Assembly: GCA_947497585.1 (NCBI GenBank)
Contig: CANMHG010000001.1
Span: forward strand, 434,001-498,000
Direction of reading: 5' to 3'
From: an uncultured Bacillaceae bacterium
GTDB lineage: Bacteria > Bacillota > Bacilli > Bacillales > Bacillaceae_L
Length of the DNA stretch: 64,000 nucleotides
Within the stretch, counting starts at the first letter, position 1, and the number at the start of each line of letters is the position of its first letter. Under the pieces are notes generated by a model, which did not search any database, had not been told where the DNA came from, and saw only the letters and a program-made list of their open reading frames with translations. This document shows, piece by piece, positions 45,912 to 55,999 of this stretch. The translations under genes were made by a program, and so were the position numbers.

Positions 45912-47171
45912 GTGAATACGGTTATTGCCTTTATTATCATATTTGGTGCGCTCGTTTTTTTTCATGAACTTGGACATTTATTGCTAGCGAAACGAGCAGG
46001 AATACTTTGCAGGGAATTTGCGATTGGCTTTGGACCTAAGGTTTTTTCATTTAAGAAAAACGAAACAGTTTATACGATTCGCCTATTGCCTATCGGTGGG
46101 TTTGTTCGTATGGCAGGTGAAGATCCTGAAGTGATTGAAGTTAAACCTGGTTATAATATTGGTATTCATTTGGATAATCAAGGCAAAGTTAATAAAATTA
46201 TTTTAAATAATAAGGATAAGCATCCAAATGCAAAGATTATTGAAGTCGAGCAGGCAGATTTAGAGCATGATATGTTTATTGCTGGTTATGAAGAAGGTAA
46301 CGATGAACAATTGCAACGATTTGAAGTTAGTGAAAAGGCCTTTTTTGTCGTAGATGAACAGGAGACGCAAATTGCTCCTTTTTCTAGACAATTTGCCTCA
46401 AAAACACTGACACAAAGAACACTGGCTATCGCAGCTGGTCCTGCAATGAACTTTGTTTTGGCATTCTTTATCTTTTTAACGATTGGTATTCTACAAGGAA
46501 CCTTTATTAATGAACCTATCTTAGGAGAATTAACAAATGATGGATCAGCGTTAGAGGCTGGATTAAAGCAAGGTGACATTGTTAAATCGATTGAAGGAAC
46601 TTCTGTAGATTCATGGAATGATGTAGTTGAAATAATTCAAAGGAATCCCGATCAAGAGATAAATTTTTCTATCGTTCGTGATGGACAAACGATGCAAATA
46701 CCTGTTACACCTGATATAAGAGAGATTGAAGGAAAATCAATAGGTATAATTGGTGTGTATAAGCCAATGGAAAAATCTTTTGTTTCGGCAATTAAGAACG
46801 GGTTTGTCGAAACATACTTATGGACCAAAGAAATACTTGTTGGCTTAGGAAAGCTGGTTACAGGCCAGTTCTCGATTGATATGCTTTCAGGGCCAGTTGG
46901 AATATACGATATGACAGATGAAGTAGCACAATCGGGTATTTTTTACCTGATGAGATGGGCTGCCATTTTGAGTATTAATTTAGGGATCGTAAATCTATTA
47001 CCAATTCCTGCACTTGATGGCGGGAGATTATTATTCTTTGCGGTTGAAGCCGTAAGAGGAAAACCAATCGATCGTCATAAGGAAGGTATGGTTCATTTTA
47101 TAGGTTTTGCCTTATTGATGTTACTTATGTTGGTTGTTACATGGAATGATATTCAAAGATTTTTCTTATAA
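45912..47171 (+). CDS. rasP: Site-2 intramembrane metalloprotease RasP (RseP)
   Basis: Cleaves anti-sigma factors and signal-peptide remnants within the membrane. GTG 45912 (8 bases after AAGGTGG) gives MNTVIAFIIIFG... and 419 residues; the frame opens upstream at 45900 inside the ribosome site. The zinc motif is HELGH (VFFHELGHLLLAKRAG), a PDZ domain occupies about 190-270, and the second metal/active-site motif is NLLPIPALDGGRLLFF near the C-terminus. Four membrane helices are expected. Confidence 0.97.
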   Translation: MNTVIAFIIIFGALVFFHELGHLLLAKRAGILCREFAIGFGPKVFSFKKNETVYTIRLLPIGGFVRMAGEDPEVIEVKPGYNIGIHLDNQGKVNKIILNNKDKHPNAKIIEVEQADLEHDMFIAGYEEGNDEQLQRFEVSEKAFFVVDEQETQIAPFSRQFASKTLTQRTLAIAAGPAMNFVLAFFIFLTIGILQGTFINEPILGELTNDGSALEAGLKQGDIVKSIEGTSVDSWNDVVEIIQRNPDQEINFSIVRDGQTMQIPVTPDIREIEGKSIGIIGVYKPMEKSFVSAIKNGFVETYLWTKEILVGLGKLVTGQFSIDMLSGPVGIYDMTDEVAQSGIFYLMRWAAILSINLGIVNLLPIPALDGGRLLFFAVEAVRGKPIDRHKEGMVHFIGFALLMLLMLVVTWNDIQRFFL

Positions 47172-47223
47172 GATTTAGATATAGTGTGCAGAGAAACAGT
47201 GAAAATAAATGAGGTGCTAGTTA

Positions 47224-48927
47224 ATGAAACAAAGTATGACGCTTATTCCTACACTTAGGGAAGTTCCAGCAGATGCAGAAATTAAAAGTCATCAATTATT
47301 ATTAAGGGCTGGTTTTATACGACAAAATGCAAGTGGAATTTACAGCTACATGCCACTAGCAAGAAAAGTTTTACAAAAAGTTGAAGCAATCGTCCGTGAG
47401 GAAATGGAACGTGCTGGAGCAGTTGAATTGCTAATGCCAGCTTTGACACCTGCTGAGTTGTGGCAGGAATCCAAGCGGTGGTATTCATACGGTCCTGAAT
47501 TAATGCGTATGAAGGATCGACATGAGCGTGACTTTGTCATTGGACCTACCCACGAAGAAGTGATTACAAGTCTAGTAAGAGATGAGGTTAAGTCTTATAA
47601 GAGACTTCCTTTAAATTTATATCAAATTCAGACGAAATTTAGAGACGAGAAAAGACCACGTTTTGGTTTATTACGTGGACGAGAGTTTATTATGAAAGAT
47701 GCTTACTCTTTTCATGCTAGTCAAGAAAGCTTAGACGAAGCTTATCAAAAAATGTTTACTGCCTATTCAAATATCTTTACTAGATGTGGTTTGAATTTCC
47801 GTGCAGTTATAGCTGATTCCGGTGCCATGGGTGGTAAAGATACGCATGAATTCATGGTATTATCTGATGTTGGAGAAGATACAATTGCCTACTCGGATAC
47901 ATCGAGTTTTGCGGCTAATATTGAAATGGCTCCGGTAGTTGTTGAATATCAGAGAAGTGATGAACCTCACCAAGAACTTGAAAAAGTGAAAACAGAAGGT
48001 CAGAAAACGATTGAAGAGGTTTCATCTTTCTTGAAAGTTGAACAATCAAATTGTATTAAATCTCTATTATTTAAGGTTGACGAGAGTTTTGTTTTAGTTC
48101 TTGTACGTGGTGATCACGAGGTAAATGATATTAAAGTTAAGAATCTTTTGGAAGCAACGTCTGTTGAGCTTGCTTCTCCTGAAGAAACACGTACCATCAT
48201 GAACTGTTCAATTGGCTCTTTAGGACCAATTAATATTAATTCGGAAGTTCAGGTGATCGCAGATCATGCCGTTAAAGCAGTTGTTAACGGTGTTTGTGGT
48301 GCAAATGAAGAGGATTACCATTATGTTGGGGTAAATTCTGACCGAGATTTTTCAGTCAACCAATATGAAGATCTTCGTTTTATCCAAGAGGGTGATCCAT
48401 CTCCAGACGGTGAAGGAAGTATTTTGTTTGCTCGTGGGATTGAGGTTGGACATGTCTTTAAATTAGGTACAAGATATAGTGAAGCGATGGAAGCTACGTA
48501 CCTTGATGAAAACGGAAGAACTCAAGCTATGATTATGGGATGCTACGGTATCGGTGTTTCTCGAACGATGGCTGCTGTTGCAGAGCAATATAATGACGAA
48601 AACGGTTTAATGTGGCCAACTGCTCTTGCTCCATATGAAGTGCATGTAATCCCTGTTAATAATAAAAATGATGCACAACGCGAACTTGCAGAGGAATTAT
48701 ATTCTACCCTTCAAGACGAAGGCTTCGAGGTATTATATGATGACCGTGCAGAACGTCCAGGTGTAAAATTTGCCGATTCAGATTTAATTGGTATTCCAGT
48801 AAGAATTACAGTTGGAAAACGTGCAGAAGAAGGTATCGTTGAAGTAAAGGTTCGTTTAAATGGGGAAACATTGGAAGTTCATACTGAAAATCTCATCGAA
48901 ACTTTACGTACTTTTATAGTAAAATAG
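47224..48927 (+). CDS. proS: Prolyl-tRNA synthetase (bacterial type)
   Basis: Charges tRNA-Pro. The 567 residues hold class II catalytic motifs ([70 protein letters not shown]), a YbaK-type editing insertion (about 225-400) that deacylates mischarged Ala-tRNA, and a C-terminal anticodon-binding domain ([11 protein letters not shown]...[30 protein letters not shown]). GAGGTGC precedes the ATG. Confidence 0.98.
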   Translation: MKQSMTLIPTLREVPADAEIKSHQLLLRAGFIRQNASGIYSYMPLARKVLQKVEAIVREEMERAGAVELLMPALTPAELWQESKRWYSYGPELMRMKDRHERDFVIGPTHEEVITSLVRDEVKSYKRLPLNLYQIQTKFRDEKRPRFGLLRGREFIMKDAYSFHASQESLDEAYQKMFTAYSNIFTRCGLNFRAVIADSGAMGGKDTHEFMVLSDVGEDTIAYSDTSSFAANIEMAPVVVEYQRSDEPHQELEKVKTEGQKTIEEVSSFLKVEQSNCIKSLLFKVDESFVLVLVRGDHEVNDIKVKNLLEATSVELASPEETRTIMNCSIGSLGPININSEVQVIADHAVKAVVNGVCGANEEDYHYVGVNSDRDFSVNQYEDLRFIQEGDPSPDGEGSILFARGIEVGHVFKLGTRYSEAMEATYLDENGRTQAMIMGCYGIGVSRTMAAVAEQYNDENGLMWPTALAPYEVHVIPVNNKNDAQRELAEELYSTLQDEGFEVLYDDRAERPGVKFADSDLIGIPVRITVGKRAEEGIVEVKVRLNGETLEVHTENLIETLRTFIVK

Positions 48928-48930
48928 AAT

Positions 48931-49080
48931 AGAAAAGCGAAAGCGCCTTGCTCATCTCCGTACAAACTTCATGAGCATCGACTGAGATAAAGGAAACACG
49001 GTGAGCGTAAGTGAGCCGATGTTGACTTATCGTAGGGAGATGATCTGAAGTTTGATAGGAGATAGGCGCTGGAGCTAGAC
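48931..49080. repeat. Palindromic intergenic repeat element between proS and polC
   Basis: A structured segment of about 150 bases with nested inverted repeats: AGCGCCT (48942-48948) with AGGCGCT (49064-49070), AAACTTCA (48964-48971) with TGAAGTTT (49046-49053), and CATCG with CGATG inside. Its ends (AAGCGCCTTGCTC and AGGCGCTGGAGCTAGAC) look like a short repeat I recall as dispersed in Bacillaceae genomes. No open frame of interest is seen. Only one copy is in this window, so the dispersed nature is not shown here. Confidence 0.6.
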
Positions 49081-49101
49081 ATTGACTTTCATATATTTTA
49101 T

Positions 49102-49131
49102 AAAGGTACCTCTTTTGGGGTACCTTCAATT
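49102..49131 (+). terminator. Probable terminator before polC
   Basis: A stem AAGGTACC (49103-49110) against GGTACCTT (49119-49126) with an 8-base loop is followed by CAATTTT. The weak T run makes efficiency uncertain; it would end the pyrH-to-proS transcript. Confidence 0.6.
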
Positions 49132-49155
49132 TTGGTGGGATGAGGTGATTGACAA

Positions 49156-52100
49156 TTGGATCGGATTGAGTCAGAGCAGATAGATAAATTTAAACTCCTA
49201 TTACAGCAAATTGGGTTAACAGATGATGAACCTGTTAAGTATTTTAATAAAGCAGAAATTGCAAAGTTAGTAATTCAAAAAGAGAAAAAATCATGGCACT
49301 TTCATTTTGTTGTAGAAAACATCTTACCAATTGATGTTTATCAATTATTTTACATGAGACTACAAAAGTCCTTTGCTCATATTGCTAAAATTTCATTTTC
49401 GATAAGGGCAAGAAATCAACAATTTACAGAGGAACTGGTTCAATCATATTGGACAATCTGTCTACAAGAGATGGATGGAATTGCCCCTCCACTTTTAGCA
49501 TTATTAAATGAACAAGTTCCAGTCCTACAAGGGTTAAAGCTTATTGTTAAAACTAAAAATGAGACTGAAGCTATAGCTATTAAGCGTAAATATACAAAGT
49601 TAGTTGCTGATTCTTATCAAGATTTAGGTTTTCCAAGCTTTCAACTCGAGACAGAGGTAAAGGCTGATCAGCAAGAATATGAGAAGTTTCTGATACAAAA
49701 GCAACAAGAAGATCAGGCAAAAGCACTACTTGCTGTCACTGAGATGAATAAAAAGGAAAAAGATAAAGACAATCCAGCAGAGCATTCAGGACCTTTAACA
49801 ATTGGTTATACGATTAAAGATGACGAAGAATTGAGAAACATAGAATCTATTCATGATGAAGAACGTCGTATAGCAGTACAAGGGTACATCTTTGATGCAG
49901 AAACAAGAGAATTACGAAGTGGTCGTTCTTTACTAACGTTTAAAGTTACTGATTATACAAGTTCTATACTTGTTAAAATGTTTTCACGAGACAAAGAAGA
50001 CGTTACTTTACTACAATCTGTAAAAAAAGGTATGTGGGTTAAGGTTAGAGGTAGTATTCAAAATGATACATTTGTTCGTGACCTTGTCATGATAGCAAAT
50101 GACATTAATGAAATAAAACCTAAAGGCCGTGAAGATTTAGCTAAATCGGATGAAAAAAGAGTCGAGTTACATCTGCACACTCCAATGAGTCAAATGGATG
50201 CAGTAACCTCGGTTAGCAAATATATTGAACAAGCTAGCAAATGGGGACATAAAGCACTTGCTGTAACAGACCACGGTGTTGTTCAATCTTTCCCTGAAGC
50301 CTATTCAGCAGGGAAAAAACATGGGATTAAAATTCTTTATGGATTAGAAGCAAATGTCGTTGATGATGGTGTACCGATTGCTTATAATCCACAGCATCGA
50401 TTATTACAGGAAGATACGTTTATTGTTTTTGACGTAGAAACAACAGGATTGTCAGCTGTTTATGATAAGATTATTGAACTTGCCGCTGTAAAAATTAAAG
50501 GCGGAGAAATAATTGACCGCTTTGAAGCATTTGCAAATCCACACCATCCACTTTCTGCCACTACAATAAATTTAACGGGTATTACTGATGATATGGTAAG
50601 GGATGCGCCTGATATATCTGAAGTTTTGAAAAAATTCCACGCTTGGTGTGGCGACGATATTTTTGTTGCACATAATGCAAGCTTCGATATGGGTTTCTTA
50701 AATGTAGGTTATAAAAAGATTGGTTTCGAGAAGGTAATGAATCCTGTTATTGATACGCTAGAACTTGCCCGATTTCTATTACCTGATTTAAAGAACCACC
50801 GATTAAACACATTGTGTAAGAAATTTGATATTGAACTCACTCAACATCACCGGGCGATCTATGATGCAGAGGCAACGGGATATTTATTAGTTAAAATGCT
50901 AAAGGATGCCTTGGAGCAAGGTATTGAGTATCATGATCAGTTAAATGACAACATGGGGAAAGGTAAGGCATACCAAAGGTCCAGACCTTTTCATGTTACA
51001 TTGCTGGCAAAAAATGATATAGGGTTGAAAAATCTTTTCAAACTAGTATCTATTTCACATATTGATTATTTTTATAGAGTTGCTAGAATTCCAAGGTCTG
51101 TACTACAGAGGTATCGTGAAGGCATTATAGTTGGTTCCGCTTGTGACAAGGGAGAAATATTCGAAGGAATGATGCAGAAATCTCCTGAAGAGGTTGAAGA
51201 GATTGCATCTTTTTATGACTATATCGAAGTTCAGCCACCTGATAATTACAAACATCTAATTGAGTTAGAGCTGGTGCACAATACTAAGTCACTAAAAGAA
51301 ATTATTGCTAACATTGTTAAATTAGGTGAAAAACTGGACAAGCCGGTTGTAGCTACAGGGAATGTCCATTATTTGAATCCAGTGGATCACACCTATCGTA
51401 AGATTTTAATCGGTTCACAAGGTGGTGCCAACCCTTTAAACCGTCACTCTTTACCACATGTTCACTTTAGAACAACAGATGAGATGATGGAGTGCTTCTC
51501 GTTTTTGGATCGTGAAAAGGCACATGAAATTGTTGTAACAAACACGCAAAAAATTGCTGATGGAATTGATGAAATTAAACCAATTAAAGATGACCTTTAC
51601 ACACCTAAAATTGAAGGTGCCGATGATGAAATTAGGCAAATGAGTTATGACCGTGCGAGGTCAATCTATGGGGATGAATTACCAGAGATTGTAGAGAAAA
51701 GAATTGAAAAAGAACTGAAAAGTATTATTGGTCATGGGTTTGCAGTTATTTATCTGATTTCTCATAAACTAGTAAAAAAATCTCTAGACGACGGTTATCT
51801 TGTAGGTTCACGTGGTTCCGTCGGATCTTCTCTAGTGGCAACTTTAACAGAAATTACTGAAGTTAATCCTTTACCACCACATTATGTATGCCCAACGTGT
51901 AAGGATTCTGAGTTCTTTAATGATGGTTCTGTCGGCTCCGGTTTTGACTTACCAGACAAAGACTGCCCTAAATGTGGTGGCAAATATAATAAAGATGGGC
52001 ATGATATTCCATTCGAAACCTTCCTTGGATTTAAAGGAGATAAGGTGCCTGATATCGATCTTAACTTTTCAGGTGAATATCAACCACGTGCTCACAATTA

Positions 52101-53469
52101 TACAAAGGTGTTATTCGGTGAAGAATATGTATTTAGAGCGGGAACAATTGGAACCGTTGCTGAGAAAACAGCTTATGGATATGTGAAGGGATATGCGAAT
52201 GACAACAACCTACTCTTAAGAGGTGCTGAAATTGACCGACTTGTATCGGGATGTACTGGTGTTAAAAGAACGTCTGGTCAGCATCCAGGTGGGATTATAG
52301 TTGTTCCTGATTATATGGATATATATGATTTCTCACCAATTCAGTTTCCGGCGGATGATTCAACATCAGAATGGAAAACAACTCACTTTGACTTCCATTC
52401 GATCCATGATAATCTATTAAAGCTTGATATTTTAGGACACGATGATCCAACAGTTATCAGGATGCTACAGGATTTAAGCGGGATTGATCCTAAAACAATA
52501 CCTACAGATGATCCAGAAGTAATGAAAATTTTCAGCGGAACGGAATCATTAGGTGTTACGGAAGAACAAATTATGTGTAAGACCGGAACACTAGGAATAC
52601 CTGAATTTGGTACAAGGTTTGTTAGGCAAATGCTTGAAGATACTAAACCTACGACATTCTCCGAACTTGTACAGATTTCAGGATTATCACATGGTACAGA
52701 CGTATGGCTTGGCAATGCACAGGAGTTAATTCATAACCAAACATGTACTCTAAGTGAAGTTATCGGATGTCGTGATGATATCATGGTTTATTTAATCTAT
52801 AAGGGATTAGAACCATCGTTAGCTTTTAAAATTATGGAATCTGTTCGTAAAGGCAAAGGACTTTCTGATGAGTTTATTGATGAAATGAAAAAGAACAATG
52901 TTCCAAGTTGGTACATTGACTCATGTTTAAAAATTAAGTATATGTTCCCTAAGGCCCATGCTGCGGCCTATGTTCTAATGGCAGTAAGGATTGCTTACTT
53001 TAAAGTGCATCATCCGTTACTTTACTATGCAGCATATTTTACAGTTCGTGCCGATGATTTTGAGATAGATGTGATGAATCGTGGTTCTAGTTCGATTAAA
53101 TCACGAATTGATGAAATAAATGTGAAGGGACTAGATGCATCTCCGAAAGAGAAAAATTTATTAACAGTATTAGAATTAGCTTTAGAGATGTGTGAAAGAG
53201 GATATTCCTTCCAGAAGGTGGATTTGTACCGTTCGAGTGCATCAGAGTTTATAATTGATGGTAAATCATTAATTCCACCATTTAACTCTATAGCTGGCTT
53301 AGGGACAAATGCCGCTATAAACATTGTTAAAGCAAGGGCAGAAGGAGAATTCTTATCAAAAGAAGATCTTCAAAAGCGCGGAAAGGTTTCAAAAACAATC
53401 CTAGAATACTTAGACAGTCAAGGATGTTTGCAATCTCTTCCTGAACAAAATCAATTGTCGCTATTCTAA
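49156..53469 (+). CDS. polC: DNA polymerase III alpha subunit, PolC (Gram-positive type)
   Basis: Main replicative polymerase of low-GC Gram-positives. The 1437 residues equal B. subtilis. It has an N-terminal domain, an OB fold (about 230-325), a PHP domain ([19 protein letters not shown]... near 335-415) split by a DnaQ-type 3'-5' exonuclease ([26 protein letters not shown], about 420-590), a zinc-binding motif (CPTC...CPKCGG, about 912-950), and the polymerase core with [13 protein letters not shown] and [12 protein letters not shown]. The start is TTG with TGAGGTGA at 8 bases. Confidence 0.98.
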   Translation: MDRIESEQIDKFKLLLQQIGLTDDEPVKYFNKAEIAKLVIQKEKKSWHFHFVVENILPIDVYQLFYMRLQKSFAHIAKISFSIRARNQQFTEELVQSYWTICLQEMDGIAPPLLALLNEQVPVLQGLKLIVKTKNETEAIAIKRKYTKLVADSYQDLGFPSFQLETEVKADQQEYEKFLIQKQQEDQAKALLAVTEMNKKEKDKDNPAEHSGPLTIGYTIKDDEELRNIESIHDEERRIAVQGYIFDAETRELRSGRSLLTFKVTDYTSSILVKMFSRDKEDVTLLQSVKKGMWVKVRGSIQNDTFVRDLVMIANDINEIKPKGREDLAKSDEKRVELHLHTPMSQMDAVTSVSKYIEQASKWGHKALAVTDHGVVQSFPEAYSAGKKHGIKILYGLEANVVDDGVPIAYNPQHRLLQEDTFIVFDVETTGLSAVYDKIIELAAVKIKGGEIIDRFEAFANPHHPLSATTINLTGITDDMVRDAPDISEVLKKFHAWCGDDIFVAHNASFDMGFLNVGYKKIGFEKVMNPVIDTLELARFLLPDLKNHRLNTLCKKFDIELTQHHRAIYDAEATGYLLVKMLKDALEQGIEYHDQLNDNMGKGKAYQRSRPFHVTLLAKNDIGLKNLFKLVSISHIDYFYRVARIPRSVLQRYREGIIVGSACDKGEIFEGMMQKSPEEVEEIASFYDYIEVQPPDNYKHLIELELVHNTKSLKEIIANIVKLGEKLDKPVVATGNVHYLNPVDHTYRKILIGSQGGANPLNRHSLPHVHFRTTDEMMECFSFLDREKAHEIVVTNTQKIADGIDEIKPIKDDLYTPKIEGADDEIRQMSYDRARSIYGDELPEIVEKRIEKELKSIIGHGFAVIYLISHKLVKKSLDDGYLVGSRGSVGSSLVATLTEITEVNPLPPHYVCPTCKDSEFFNDGSVGSGFDLPDKDCPKCGGKYNKDGHDIPFETFLGFKGDKVPDIDLNFSGEYQPRAHNYTKVLFGEEYVFRAGTIGTVAEKTAYGYVKGYANDNNLLLRGAEIDRLVSGCTGVKRTSGQHPGGIIVVPDYMDIYDFSPIQFPADDSTSEWKTTHFDFHSIHDNLLKLDILGHDDPTVIRMLQDLSGIDPKTIPTDDPEVMKIFSGTESLGVTEEQIMCKTGTLGIPEFGTRFVRQMLEDTKPTTFSELVQISGLSHGTDVWLGNAQELIHNQTCTLSEVIGCRDDIMVYLIYKGLEPSLAFKIMESVRKGKGLSDEFIDEMKKNNVPSWYIDSCLKIKYMFPKAHAAAYVLMAVRIAYFKVHHPLLYYAAYFTVRADDFEIDVMNRGSSSIKSRIDEINVKGLDASPKEKNLLTVLELALEMCERGYSFQKVDLYRSSASEFIIDGKSLIPPFNSIAGLGTNAAINIVKARAEGEFLSKEDLQKRGKVSKTILEYLDSQGCLQSLPEQNQLSLF

Positions 53470-53487
53470 TTCAAAATTTTGTTTAAT

Positions 53488-53516
53488 TTGCAATAGCATA
53501 ACGGTTATGTTATAGT
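53488..53516 (+). promoter_or_regulatory. Predicted sigma-A promoter of the rimP-nusA-infB operon
   Basis: The -35 box TTGCAA (53488-53493) is 17 bases from TATAGT (53511-53516), which carries the extended -10 TG at 53508. It would start near 53523, giving a leader of about 215 bases that contains two terminator-like hairpins before rimP. Confidence 0.6.
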
Positions 53517-53548
53517 TTTTATGGAAATGCTATTAATAGTTTAGGTAA

Positions 53549-53574
53549 AAGGAGTGGGGAAACCCACTCTTTCT
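53549..53574 (+). terminator. Leader hairpin 1 (terminator-like) upstream of rimP
   Basis: A stem AAGGAGTGGG (53549-53558) against CCCACTCTTT (53563-53572) with a GAAA tetraloop and one G-U pair. The tail is TTTCTTG, an interrupted T tract typical of weak terminators. It lies downstream of the predicted promoter, so it can act both on polC read-through and on the rimP transcript. Confidence 0.65.
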
Positions 53575-53659
53575 TGTTGATGTGAGGGTGTTTTTAGTGC
53601 TATTACATAATTTCTGGTCATCATCAGTCGCATTTTAGCTTTATAGTGTTACACTTGTT

Positions 53660-53684
53660 CCCTGCTATCATAGCAGGGTCTTTT
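53660..53684 (+). terminator. Leader hairpin 2 (terminator-like) upstream of rimP
   Basis: A perfect 8-bp stem CCCTGCTA (53660-53667) against TAGCAGGG (53671-53678) with a TCA loop is followed by TCTTTTC. The stem is strong but the T tract is broken, as expected for a terminator that needs NusA help. Confidence 0.65.
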
Positions 53685-53736
53685 CACACCAAAATAATTT
53701 TAGGAAAGTTCCTTGTTAAAACTAAGGAGGAATAAC

Positions 53737-54210
53737 ATGAGTCAAAAGGTAACACAAACCGTAGAAGATTTAGTGATACCTATTTTAGAAGAATTAGGTC
53801 TTGAACTAGTTGATGTTGAGTATGTCAAAGAGGGTAAGAATTGGTTTCTACGTGTTTTTATCGATTCTCCCAAGGGAATTGATATTGAGGAATGTGGAGT
53901 AGTAAGTGAACGATTAAGTGAAAAGCTTGATGAAATTGATCCTATTCCATACAACTACTTCCTTGAAGTGTCCTCACCTGGGGCAGAACGTCCATTGAAA
54001 AAGGAAAAGGATTTCCATAATTCATTAGGTAAACAAGTCTATATCAAAACTTATGAGCCATTAGATGGTGAAAAGGTTTTTGAAGGTGAATTAACTTCTT
54101 TTGATGGAAATACTGTAACAATTACAGTTACGATTAAAACGAGAAAGAAAGCTATTGAAATACCATACGAAAAGATTGCAAGTGCAAGGCTAGCTGTAAC
54201 TTTCAACTAA
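53737..54210 (+). CDS. rimP: Ribosome maturation factor RimP
   Basis: Assists late 30S assembly. ATG 53737 after AAGGAGG gives 157 residues. The N-terminal alpha/beta domain ([39 protein letters not shown]) and the motif [20 protein letters not shown] are followed by an Sm-like C-terminal domain. It is the first gene of the nusA-infB operon. Confidence 0.97.
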   Translation: MSQKVTQTVEDLVIPILEELGLELVDVEYVKEGKNWFLRVFIDSPKGIDIEECGVVSERLSEKLDEIDPIPYNYFLEVSSPGAERPLKKEKDFHNSLGKQVYIKTYEPLDGEKVFEGELTSFDGNTVTITVTIKTRKKAIEIPYEKIASARLAVTFN

Positions 54211-54253
54211 TTATTTTGCCATTAAAGTAAGAATAAAGGGGGATGTAATACGA

Positions 54254-55384
54254 ATGAGTAGTGAACTTTTAGATGCCTTAACATTACTCGAAAAAGAAAA
54301 GGGCATAAGTAGTGATGTATTAATCGAGGCAATTGAAGCTGCTTTGATATCTGCTTATAAGCGTAATTTCAATCAGGCACAAAACGTCAGAGTAGATTTA
54401 AATCTTGAAAATGGCTCTATGAGAGTATTTGCAAGGAAAGATGTTGTAGATGAAGTATATGATTCACGTCTTGAAATTTCTATTGATGAAGCCAGATTAA
54501 TTAACCCGAATTATCAAGTCAATGATGTACTTGAAATTGAAGTTACGCCAAAGGACTTCGGGCGCATTGCTGCTCAAACAGCAAAGCAAGTAGTTACCCA
54601 GCGTGTTAGAGAAGCAGAGCGAGGCGTAATTTATTCGGAGTTTATGGATCGCGAAGATGACATTATGACTGGTATTGTTCAGCGCCTTGATTCAAAATTC
54701 ATTTATGTAAGCTTAGGTAAAATTGAAGCCCTTTTACCTGCAAATGAACAAATGCCGAATGAGAAGTATAAGCCTCATGACCGCATAAAGGTTTACATAA
54801 CAAAAGTTGAAAAAACAACAAAAGGACCTCAAATCTTCGTTTCTAGAACTCACCCTGGTCTTTTGAAAAGATTATTTGAAATAGAAGTACCAGAAATTTA
54901 TGACGGTACTGTAGAGATTAGGTCGGTTGCTAGAGAAGCGGGAGACAGATCGAAAATTTCTGTGCATTCTGATAATGAAGAGGTTGATCCAGTAGGTTCA
55001 TGTGTAGGACCAAAAGGTCAACGTGTCCAGGCTATAGTCAATGAACTTAAAGGTGAGAAGGTTGATATAGTGAGATGGTCAGAAGATCCAGTTGTTTTTG
55101 TGGCAAATGCTTTAAGTCCTTCTAAAGTTCTAGATGTAATGGTTAATGAAGCTGAGAAAGCAACAACAGTTGTTGTTCCAGATTATCAACTTTCGTTAGC
55201 TATTGGAAAACGTGGTCAAAATGCACGTTTAGCTGCAAAGCTTACGGGCTGGAAGATAGATATTAAGAGCCAATCAGAAGCAGAAGAATCCGGTATTTTT
55301 CCAAGAGAGGGTATTTCTCTCTTTGAAGAGGAAAACGATGACACTGATGATACATTCGATTTACATTTAAAAGAAATCGAGTGA
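54254..55384 (+). CDS. nusA: Transcription termination/antitermination factor NusA
   Basis: Binds RNA polymerase and stimulates hairpin folding at weak terminators and pauses. The 376 residues have an RNAP-binding N-terminal domain (1-125), S1 domain (about 135-200; DIMTGIVQRLDSKFIYVSLGKIEALLP) and KH1/KH2 domains (DPVGSCVGPKGQRVQAIVNELKGEKVDIVRW and LAIGKRGQNARLAAKLTGWKIDI), ending in an acidic tail. There are no E. coli-type AR repeats, as is normal in Bacillus. GGGGGATG is the ribosome site. Confidence 0.98.
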   Translation: MSSELLDALTLLEKEKGISSDVLIEAIEAALISAYKRNFNQAQNVRVDLNLENGSMRVFARKDVVDEVYDSRLEISIDEARLINPNYQVNDVLEIEVTPKDFGRIAAQTAKQVVTQRVREAERGVIYSEFMDREDDIMTGIVQRLDSKFIYVSLGKIEALLPANEQMPNEKYKPHDRIKVYITKVEKTTKGPQIFVSRTHPGLLKRLFEIEVPEIYDGTVEIRSVAREAGDRSKISVHSDNEEVDPVGSCVGPKGQRVQAIVNELKGEKVDIVRWSEDPVVFVANALSPSKVLDVMVNEAEKATTVVVPDYQLSLAIGKRGQNARLAAKLTGWKIDIKSQSEAEESGIFPREGISLFEEENDDTDDTFDLHLKEIE

Positions 55385-55397
55385 GAGGTGATATAAA

Positions 55398-55685
55398 ATG
55401 GTAACTCGTAAAAAAGTTCCGTTACGTAAATGTGTGGCTAGTGGTGAAATGAAAACGAAAAAAGAGTTAGTAAGAATTGTACGTTCCAAAGAGGGCGAGG
55501 TATCTATTGACCCAACAGGCAAGAAGGCCGGAAGGGGAGCTTACATTAGCTTAGATAAAGACCTTATTTCACTAGCTAAAAAGAAAAACATTCTTGCAAA
55601 CCAATTAAAAGTATCAATTCCTGATGAGTTATACGATGAATTAATTCAACTGGCTGATAAGGAGAATATTGCAGGAAATGAGTAA
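55398..55685 (+). CDS. rnpM: RNase P modulator RnpM (YlxR)
   Basis: Small nucleic-acid-binding protein, reported in B. subtilis to bind and modulate the RNase P RNA. The 95 residues carry the YlxR signature [45 protein letters not shown]. Start by GAGAGGTGAT and ATG. It overlaps the start of ylxQ by 8 bases. Confidence 0.95.
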   Translation: MVTRKKVPLRKCVASGEMKTKKELVRIVRSKEGEVSIDPTGKKAGRGAYISLDKDLISLAKKKNILANQLKVSIPDELYDELIQLADKENIAGNE

Positions 55686-55980
55686 TAAAGAATGGATGTC
55701 ATTGTTAGGTCTTTCCAGTCGAGCAAGAAGAATCGTTTCAGGTGAAGAACTAGTTATCAAGGAAGTTCGTAATTCACGTGCAAAGCTAGTTTTATTATCG
55801 GAGGATGCATCAGCAAATACTACAAAAAAAATTAGTGACAAATGTACCTATTATCAAATACCACTTCGCACTGTAAATGATCGTTACATCCTAGGTCAAG
55901 CGATTGGAAAAGATGCTAGAGTAGTTGTTGCTGTTACCGACAGTGGGTTTGCCAATAAATTGATGTCTTTGCTCGATTAA
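55678..55980 (+). CDS. ylxQ: L7Ae-family RNA-binding protein YlxQ
   Basis: Kink-turn RNA-binding protein of the L7Ae/L30e family, of uncertain cellular role. ATG 55678 gives 100 residues ([56 protein letters not shown]...), the family length; the frame opens earlier without homology. Overlap with rnpM suggests translational coupling. Confidence 0.94.
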   Translation: MSNKEWMSLLGLSSRARRIVSGEELVIKEVRNSRAKLVLLSEDASANTTKKISDKCTYYQIPLRTVNDRYILGQAIGKDARVVVAVTDSGFANKLMSLLD

Positions 55981-55999
55981 TTTATTTGGGGGTGAACAT

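Noticed and set aside
51884..52186. 100-codon alternative-frame ORF inside polC
   Set aside because: It is contained in polC, covering its zinc-binding motif region, and has no ribosome site or homology by eye.
49156..53469. Two exonuclease/polymerase genes fused unusually
   Set aside because: The exonuclease inserted in the PHP domain is the normal PolC architecture, and the length matches B. subtilis exactly.
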